Source: Neurospora crassa OR74A (taxonomy: Eukaryota > Ascomycota > Sordariomycetes > Sordariales > Sordariaceae). From it: a stretch of 64,000 nucleotides of DNA. The stretch is from positions 2,108,001-2,172,000 of the forward strand of contig NC_026504.1 of NCBI RefSeq assembly GCF_000182925.2. The letters are read 5' to 3'. The position numbers were made by a program, and so were the translations under genes. The first letter of the stretch is position 1; the number at the start of each line of letters is the position of its first letter. Under the pieces are notes generated by a model, which saw only the letters and a list, made by a program, of their open reading frames with translations, was not told where the DNA came from and did not search any database. Below are positions 58,501-64,000 of this stretch, piece by piece.

Positions 58501-61500
58501 TCTTGTCTAACGACAGGACAAGGTCCTCCTTATCAGGGTCCGGGAGTTCTCTTGGGTGGTTATGGTTGACTAGCCAGGCCAGTTGTATGTTGCAGATCTC
58601 GAACGTGTATGTGAATGAGGACAGGAAAACATCAACGATGTCCTGGTCTTTCTCTTCCTCCATTTCCAGATCATTGATTGCAATGCGCGGCTTAGACTGG
58701 CGGAGCTTTCGCAGATATTCCAATTCTCTGCTTGTATCAAGATCTTTGATCTTGTCCCCCATATAACCAAGGACGTCGACAACTGTTGAGATTGTGTCAG
58801 GCGAAAGATTGATATGAAAGGCGTCACTCTTGACGTTGAACAGCCTCTGCTCCTTTCCGCCATCGTCATGCTTTGACGAGGCGGTTATAAGAGCCCCGAA
58901 GCCGAGATTTCCACACGATCTCATGGTTTCAGCATCACCCTTCTGGATCTCGAAAGCAACTTCTCGGATGTTGACATGAAACTCGGGATATGCCAGGAGT
59001 GGCCCTTGTTGTTCCACTCGATTGGACGTACCAAGGTGGATCTTGTCGAGCTTGAATGCTATATGAGCAAACGGTTCCACCTCCGAATGAAGTGGGCTAT
59101 TCCCAAACACTCTCAGGCCGGCAAAGGTCAGGTTTATAGCATAGACTAACAACTTTGATTCTTCTTCAGGGGCTCCAGAAGATGAGGCGCGTATGTCAGA
59201 GGCAGGATTGCTTCCGGTTATCTCCTTTGCATGTTCCTGGATGGCTTTGGCTTGCTGCTGCAGCTCAGTGATAGCACTCGAAACCTCAGGGCGGTTCAAC
59301 GCCGACAGAAAACTGTATACTGCTGATGCATCCAGTTCTACCAGCTCCAGAGATGCAAAAACAGTTACCGAATGTTCCCTGTCAGTCGTATGGTTCCTGA
59401 TCTGCCCGTTTGTCGGTGGAATCTGTAGCAGAGATATCCGTTTTGTAACGTTGTTCATCTTTGTCCTTATCTCATGGGAGTTCTCCTTGATATCAAAGTC
59501 AAAGATGATTTCCTTGCCAAAATGCGCCGCCATCGCTCCTCGCGCAACAGTTCCATTGATGGTATATGTCAGTGACCGGAGCAACGGTATGCTGATCGTA
59601 TATTGGTCCATAAACATAGCAACGTTCACCCTGAAGGCAGAAAGCCGATCAACGATCTTGGGCGCTGGAGCAGAGGGGGCCGAGGAAGAAACCTTTTTGG
59701 TGAGCTTGTAAATCTTGGAAACCTCATCTCGTACGACGAGGTCTAAGAGTTCTGTGATATAAACCGGGTCTTGCTTGACAACGAAGCTGAGATGGTGGCT
59801 GCTTGCTGTTGCCTTGATGGTATGACTGTCAACCGTTTGTGACTTCTTGAGTTCGTGTGAGACAAAAACGCTTGGTCTTTGTAGGACAAGCTTTGCAACT
59901 CCTTCAGAATGACTTCGAAGACTCGAAATTACGGAATCGCAGTTGAAGATCATGTTTGTATCCATTTTCTCCGCTTGCCCAAGCTGCAAGAGTAACGATG
60001 CACTCAGCCCACTCCCTATAGAGGATGTCTGCAGGTTGATGGTTTCCAGAGCGATGGACCCATGGCCGATGGCCAACACGCAATGAATGGTATGATCCTC
60101 GGTCTTCTGAGTGGAAGGAAGAGAGGCCGTCTTCTGAGCAGTTGATGGTTTGGACTCAAGTTTGTCTACCAGCTCAAGCAGTCTCGTGGCCAGTTCACAC
60201 AACTCCCAATTCAGGTTTATGGCAGCGTCACTGCAGTTGATATTTAAAATGGTTAACCGCCCTAAGGTTTCGGCATTCCTGGAATTGGATTCGGCGTCGC
60301 TTGCCCTTCTTGTGTCAGCTCTGATCGACAGCGCGACGGCCGTAATCTCGTTTTGTTTCGGCCCGGGATCTAGAATAAACTGTATTTGCTTGATCTTGAC
60401 TACAGCGAGAGTCGGCTTTTCCTTGGTTGGCCCCGGTTCAGTTTCGGCCGGGCCGAAGATCGTGTTCATCAGCGGACTGTCCGAAATGTTGCCCAGATCC
60501 CAACTGCGCCATTTCTCAAACGCTGCAATAACTTCTTGTCGTAGGTTGGCCGAAGGGATCTGAGTTTTGTCGAGACACGTATAACCCAGTTGCTCCTTTT
60601 CCCATTGGGATTGAACTGCCCACATTTGCCGTAGTCGCATAACGAGTTTCCAGCAATCGAAGGACCTCAGATGTTCAGGCGCAGAACGAAGAATGGCAGA
60701 AGGCCGAACCAAAAACCCAGGGTCAGGGGCGCTTTGACTGTTTTCTATGAGCCGCTTGACGAGATTTTTGGGCATATTCTCTTCATAACTTGACTTCTCG
60801 TTGAAGAGCCTGCCGAAATTGGAAGCCAGGACGCTTGTGCGGTGTATCAAGGAGGCGAGATAATCAATCTTTTCCGAAGACGTAGAGCTCGTGATCGTGC
60901 CTATATCCACGTCCAGGTACGTGATATCGCGAGTCCCCATCGAGATCATGATATTTTCAACCGAAGCTCGAACAGCGGCTGGGGAGTTGAAGGCGTCATG
61001 ATATCTTTCCGCTGCTGAAGCTTCTATCGATTGTAACCGTAGATGGAACGAGGTGCGTGTCTTCTTGGACTCGGGCTCAAACGCATCTTGCCAGTGTGTT
61101 TCTGATCGAGATGCTAATGCGAGTCTGGTTATCGAAAGATTATACTGGTCTTCCTCCTCGCCGGCCGGATCAGAATCAAATGGGTTGGCGAAACGAATGT
61201 CGGCCCGCGGTATCTTGATAAGGATGTCTTGGACATGACCTTTCATCTTCTGATCTCTTTGCATACCAAAAATGGCTTTCATAGAGTCTGATTGTATGCT
61301 GTCCAAAATATCTTCCGGATCTGAAGGGTGGAGTGATGAGAGCAAAGTGACAACGCGTCGCAGTGCGGTAGGATTGCAGATTGCCTTCACACCCAATGGC
61401 ATCTCCAGAATAATGCTCGAGTAAGCACAATCCTCCTGGATAGAATCCGGGTCAATATCCCCCAAGTCAAAGGTGAGAGAGTTGCGCTCAGCTTCGCTTC

Positions 61501-64000
61501 CCTCATCCCTCTCGACGCTCAGTTTTGCCGCATCCTTGAAATTCATCTTCATATTTTCCAAGGGGAAATATGGTGCAAAATACTGGCTCGAAAATGCTAC
61601 TGTGTTGTGCATGAGATCTTGCCGCTCGGCGTTGTCACCGAAAGTACTGTAATAGCCGGAGTGGCGGGTAGAGGGCGAAATATCTCTAACGTGTCCGCCG
61701 CTACCACGAGATTGACGACCATAGGATGCGAACGGCGAAGGGCGATCTGCTTGCTTCACCCTCACGCTCGAGCGTCTCGAGCGAGGTCTGACGACACTGC
61801 TCTTGCTTGTGAAAGAAAGGAACGAACTTTTGTGTCGTAGGTTCCTAGATTGCTTAGAGGTTGCGCCTGAATATGTTGTTATCCTGTCAGACTCAATCTC
61901 ATTCGCCTTGGTAGGGATCGGCATCGGTGGAACGCTCTGAGAAGGAGGATCTACGATGTCTGGGATAAAATCTTCTGGCGCCCCTGAAAGAAGAAGGAAC
62001 GGCGTTCTTTGGGTCCTTTGGTCCTCCCGACGAATAAATTCTCGCTGCCGTCTCTTCTGGTTCGAGAAGTCATGTTTTCTCCCAATAATAGCCAACGCCA
62101 CGCTTGTTTCCAAAATCGCGTCAGTTTCGATAGGATGGTTAGCTCGTATTTTGTGTCTTGCGGCATGCTCGGCATTGATGCAAGAGACCTTGACGTTGGG
62201 AATCTTGATATTGGCTCGTGTGGAATAATGGGACCGTGCCCAATCGTTGAAATCTACATTGATAGACCCAGTTGAAAGAAGAAAAGCAGCGTCTTCGACA
62301 TGGAGCCAGATGCCCACCGACTGGACATAGAGACGAAGAAATGTGACGTCGTAAAGGACGATTGAAGAAGCGGAAATCAACGCATTTTCGTCATCATCGA
62401 AGGAGAACCCAAAGGCGCTTCCGCCCCTGACCAGCGTCGTCAAAAACTCAGTAGTACACTCGCCGGTAATGGCCCCAACTGAAAGATCCCAGTTGCATAG
62501 GTACGTTGGCTCAGCAGGGGGGAGCCCAAAGAGTCGGTGCCCATAGACATGGATGCCATCTATGAACAGTTGTGTGTTGGAGCCAGTGGTACTCTTTGGT
62601 GTGTCTAGGCCCGATGAATCTGAACTGCCCAGCGACAGTTGGAGAGGTGCCACCTCCAAGTCCATTTCCATGTAGTAATTTGTGAACCGCAAATCAGCCC
62701 CGAAAGAAGCTGTGTCAATCAGAACGTGACGAGTTGAAGAATACAGATTCGCCGGTATCAGAATCTTTGGCTCGTCGCACTTGATGCTTAAGATGACATC
62801 TAAATCGCTCGACTTTTTAGGGGGCGGCCTGTTGGTAGGCTCAGCATCGGGGTTCTGATCCTTCAAGCGTAGCATATCCTGATGCTCGTCCAAGGTCTTG
62901 AAGTGAACATCCTCGCCAAAGTAATTGTCTTTGATCTTCATAGCGTACCGCACAGTAAAGCCGTAGACACGCGCAAATAGAGATTTCGTACCGAAGTTCA
63001 ACAAGAGCGTATCTGTGTTTGCTGGCGAGGTTATCGCATGGTAGTGATAGGCGCCATCAACCACCATATTGTCCAGCCGTCCAACTTCCTTGGTGTCCAG
63101 GAATGACGCTTGGGTATTCCATGGGGGAACATGAAGGGAAACAGAAGCGGTACTAGCAGTGATATTGAAGGGAATGGCGTTCTTGTTCGGCCTATAGCTG
63201 TCAATAGGGATAGTCAATTTAGACCGAAGCGATGGGCTGGCAACGATGAAGTACGTGTTATCGTCTAGGTCGGTAGGGTTGTTGACAATGTTTGCGTCGT
63301 TGAGGTTTAGAAACAGTCGGAGGTTTTGCATGTGCAGCTCAACATGGTACTTGAAGGGGGTAAAGACAAGATATTCAGGCGGCGGCCCGCTTGCCCAGTC
63401 ACCAACTAAATCAGTCAGGAGGAAGACGTGGTCACGCAAGATGAAGAGGTCCAGATCACTGCTGATGATTTTAAAACGCCATTCACGAAGCGCGTTCCAG
63501 CCCAACGGAGTAGAAAGATCGCAAGATATCTGTTGCTTCCCTGATTTCCAAAGCAGTTCATGGTTAATGCTGCTTGAGATTTCAGTGCTCGGCAACTCCA
63601 GGATGAGCTGGTTTGAAAACCCTGCCGCGCCAGCTACCATATCCATGGTATACGACATAGTCGCGTCTTTGGCAACTTTGATATCAAGCCATCCATACGG
63701 TCGTTGATGGATGGTGGCAGGCTGCTCTGACTTCTTGGACCGACCGCGGTGCTTACGTGTCTGAGGTTCGGGTGGGGGCTTAGCGGCAGGCTCTTTGTCC
63801 TTCCATTTCCAATTTTTGGACTCCTCCCGTACGGGAACTCGGAGAGTGACTGTGTCTTCGAACTCAACGTAAAAGTTAAACTTGGTGGGAACACGATACG
63901 CGCCCACAGGCAATCGTGTTGCCGGAGTTGCATCTTTGCAAAGATTCGGAACAAAAGTGCGCTGGAGATCTGCTCGTTGTCTGTCCGCCCATGGACCATA
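55574..64000 (-). CDS. csf1: Csf1, bridge-like lipid-transfer protein (BLTP1/Tweek family), partial
   Basis: An open frame of 2808 residues ending at 55574, with the N-terminus beyond the right edge; the frame is still open at base 64000 and reads YGPWADRQRADLQR, a conserved Csf1 stretch. Csf1 is a very long repeating-beta-groove protein, anchored in the ER by its N-terminus, that carries lipid between membranes at contact sites; the yeast protein is 2958 aa. Visible: the conserved VTLRVPVREESKNWKWK; GPPPEYLVFTPFKYHVEL; NPTDLDDNTYFIVASPSLRS then KLTIPIDSYRP; and SVSLHVPPWNTQASF. These are followed by long beta-rich, helix-poor sequence, as expected for a chorein-like groove. The C-terminus has a short Ser/Ala linker and ends PPLEWIGLHRDRLPNLTHQ. 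No intron is needed over 8.4 kb. Probably 300-400 N-terminal residues are missing. Confidence 0.95.
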   Translation of the reverse strand, partial: YGPWADRQRADLQRTFVPNLCKDATPATRLPVGAYRVPTKFNFYVEFEDTVTLRVPVREESKNWKWKDKEPAAKPPPEPQTRKHRGRSKKSEQPATIHQRPYGWLDIKVAKDATMSYTMDMVAGAAGFSNQLILELPSTEISSSINHELLWKSGKQQISCDLSTPLGWNALREWRFKIISSDLDLFILRDHVFLLTDLVGDWASGPPPEYLVFTPFKYHVELHMQNLRLFLNLNDANIVNNPTDLDDNTYFIVASPSLRSKLTIPIDSYRPNKNAIPFNITASTASVSLHVPPWNTQASFLDTKEVGRLDNMVVDGAYHYHAITSPANTDTLLLNFGTKSLFARVYGFTVRYAMKIKDNYFGEDVHFKTLDEHQDMLRLKDQNPDAEPTNRPPPKKSSDLDVILSIKCDEPKILIPANLYSSTRHVLIDTASFGADLRFTNYYMEMDLEVAPLQLSLGSSDSSGLDTPKSTTGSNTQLFIDGIHVYGHRLFGLPPAEPTYLCNWDLSVGAITGECTTEFLTTLVRGGSAFGFSFDDDENALISASSIVLYDVTFLRLYVQSVGIWLHVEDAAFLLSTGSINVDFNDWARSHYSTRANIKIPNVKVSCINAEHAARHKIRANHPIETDAILETSVALAIIGRKHDFSNQKRRQREFIRREDQRTQRTPFLLLSGAPEDFIPDIVDPPSQSVPPMPIPTKANEIESDRITTYSGATSKQSRNLRHKSSFLSFTSKSSVVRPRSRRSSVRVKQADRPSPFASYGRQSRGSGGHVRDISPSTRHSGYYSTFGDNAERQDLMHNTVAFSSQYFAPYFPLENMKMNFKDAAKLSVERDEGSEAERNSLTFDLGDIDPDSIQEDCAYSSIILEMPLGVKAICNPTALRRVVTLLSSLHPSDPEDILDSIQSDSMKAIFGMQRDQKMKGHVQDILIKIPRADIRFANPFDSDPAGEEEDQYNLSITRLALASRSETHWQDAFEPESKKTRTSFHLRLQSIEASAAERYHDAFNSPAAVRASVENIMISMGTRDITYLDVDIGTITSSTSSEKIDYLASLIHRTSVLASNFGRLFNEKSSYEENMPKNLVKRLIENSQSAPDPGFLVRPSAILRSAPEHLRSFDCWKLVMRLRQMWAVQSQWEKEQLGYTCLDKTQIPSANLRQEVIAAFEKWRSWDLGNISDSPLMNTIFGPAETEPGPTKEKPTLAVVKIKQIQFILDPGPKQNEITAVALSIRADTRRASDAESNSRNAETLGRLTILNINCSDAAINLNWELCELATRLLELVDKLESKPSTAQKTASLPSTQKTEDHTIHCVLAIGHGSIALETINLQTSSIGSGLSASLLLQLGQAEKMDTNMIFNCDSVISSLRSHSEGVAKLVLQRPSVFVSHELKKSQTVDSHTIKATASSHHLSFVVKQDPVYITELLDLVVRDEVSKIYKLTKKVSSSAPSAPAPKIVDRLSAFRVNVAMFMDQYTISIPLLRSLTYTINGTVARGAMAAHFGKEIIFDFDIKENSHEIRTKMNNVTKRISLLQIPPTNGQIRNHTTDREHSVTVFASLELVELDASAVYSFLSALNRPEVSSAITELQQQAKAIQEHAKEITGSNPASDIRASSSGAPEEESKLLVYAINLTFAGLRVFGNSPLHSEVEPFAHIAFKLDKIHLGTSNRVEQQGPLLAYPEFHVNIREVAFEIQKGDAETMRSCGNLGFGALITASSKHDDGGKEQRLFNVKSDAFHINLSPDTISTVVDVLGYMGDKIKDLDTSRELEYLRKLRQSKPRIAINDLEMEEEKDQDIVDVFLSSFTYTFEICNIQLAWLVNHNHPRELPDPDKEDLVLSLDKIELSTRTRNSARLTIENLRLQMVSLEQERRLRSPNSALLPEIIFNIAYVSMSDTRRLAFQAVGKTLDIRLTSGFILPAAHLTRSISLSVNNVQQASQNWNPSPPAAVQAASSPEPQEQIRKRSILGSKRLESLLVDADFAGAVVHLTGKRTPSDLVSASRLGKSGTAGKSGQFGQEEWVNSVTILRSPGLALKLEYCDDGREDPSLFAEVRIDASSNILYPSVVPLIVEMSNNIKSVVSERGDGSNPPSPPSAPSPKAKPAEEDGILGADPTAVLGRVKLNLGLRVRKQEFSLSCQPIALVAATASFDDVYFTANTVRSADQGNFFAISGAFSNLQASIQHVYSRESTGSFNVDSIVLSLMNSKHVSGTNGLSAILKVSPMQVSINAKQLQDFMLFQEIWVPRQFTETTPSSPVAKLVTETSQGHLVQRYQQVAATAAFPWTATISITALKICVDLGQALGKSTFSIDNFWISSKKTSDWEQNLCLGFDMIGMESQGRMSGFVALRDFKLRTSIKWPEREQALNETPLVQASVAFSQFRVKAAFDYQAFLVADITSMEFLMYNVRRSRQGMGDRLVAIFDGNAVQIFGTTSSAAQGVAMYQAFQRLIQERRANFESSLKEIERFMRRKSVTAPAAVIKRLDQKSKLASEADDTLTKSPISLDTDVVVTLKALNLGVFPGTFADSQVFKVEALNAQARFAASIEDRRIHSILGLTLGQLRIGLAGVRATGGAPKTLSELSVEDVVQSATGSRGGTILKVPQVEAVMQTWQRPDSRSIDYIFKSAFEGKVEVGWNYSRISFIRGMWANHSKTLQRTWGKELPPVTAIRVTGVPEGPAEDNTATAIAAQKHGEQKPRDQRQSSSTPASTSAEAGPSSFSASASASQEKQKEKDQNRRQSNKITAEVKVPQSKYEYRALEPPVIETPQLRDMGEATPPLEWIGLHRDRLPNLTHQIVIVSLLELAGEVEDAYSKILGST

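Noticed and set aside
1-64000. Secondary-metabolite or other biosynthetic cluster around the Zn2Cys6 factor and the lactonase
   Set aside because: No backbone synthase, P450, transporter or tailoring enzyme is nearby, and gaps of 5-6 kb surround both genes.

Overview
This is a nuclear segment of a filamentous ascomycete (Pezizomycotina), most likely a Sordariomycete. The evidence is the gene families present (Syo1, Dbp10, Iml1, Lst4/FNIP, Csf1, Zn2Cys6 regulator), short 54-120 bp introns with GTAAGT-like donors and CTRAC branch sites, a nuclear tRNA-Asn, and intergenic DNA rich in AGGTA/TACCT palindromes. The species cannot be named from sequence alone. I see no intact transposon, CRISPR array or prokaryote-type system.

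Layout. 0-6.2 kb is compact: the C-terminal part of the ribosomal-protein import chaperone syo1 (+), the J-protein spf31/DNAJC8 (-) and the DEAD-box helicase dbp10 (+). 8.6-31 kb holds four genes linked to the vacuole or to nutrient signalling: a CAX Ca2+/H+ exchanger (+), then after a tRNA-Asn the GATOR1/SEACIT subunit iml1 (-), a Zrc1/Cot1-type zinc transporter (+), and the FNIP/Lst4 protein (+). 34.3-37.6 kb encodes an RBR (RING-IBR-RING) protein with an RS-rich N-terminus (-). 42.7-45.0 kb encodes a Zn2Cys6 transcription factor (-). 51.6-53.0 kb encodes a secreted lactonase-type beta-propeller (-). 55.6-64 kb is most of csf1, a bridge-like lipid-transfer protein (-), cut by the right edge.

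Most exon structures were rebuilt by hand from splice signals, reading-frame continuity and family motifs, so they are predictions without transcript support. Every assembled CDS closes to a whole number of codons. Syo1 and Dbp10 both serve the large ribosomal subunit. Iml1 and Lst4 both act on the Rag/Gtr-TORC1 amino-acid pathway at the vacuole, and the two transporters are of vacuolar type, so this stretch is functionally coherent; whether that is more than chance needs synteny comparison.

Long gene-free stretches (21.5-27.3, 31.0-34.3, 37.6-42.7, 45.0-51.6 and 53.0-55.6 kb) hold microsatellites, homopolymer tracts, AGGTA/TACCT motifs and weak ORFs that I do not believe. I did not find a clear undescribed system. 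The best leads are the RBR protein lacking the expected catalytic cysteine, splice choices that would alter the zinc transporter and the exchanger, a 17/18-bp inverted repeat enclosing three identical heptamers, and uORFs ahead of lst4.
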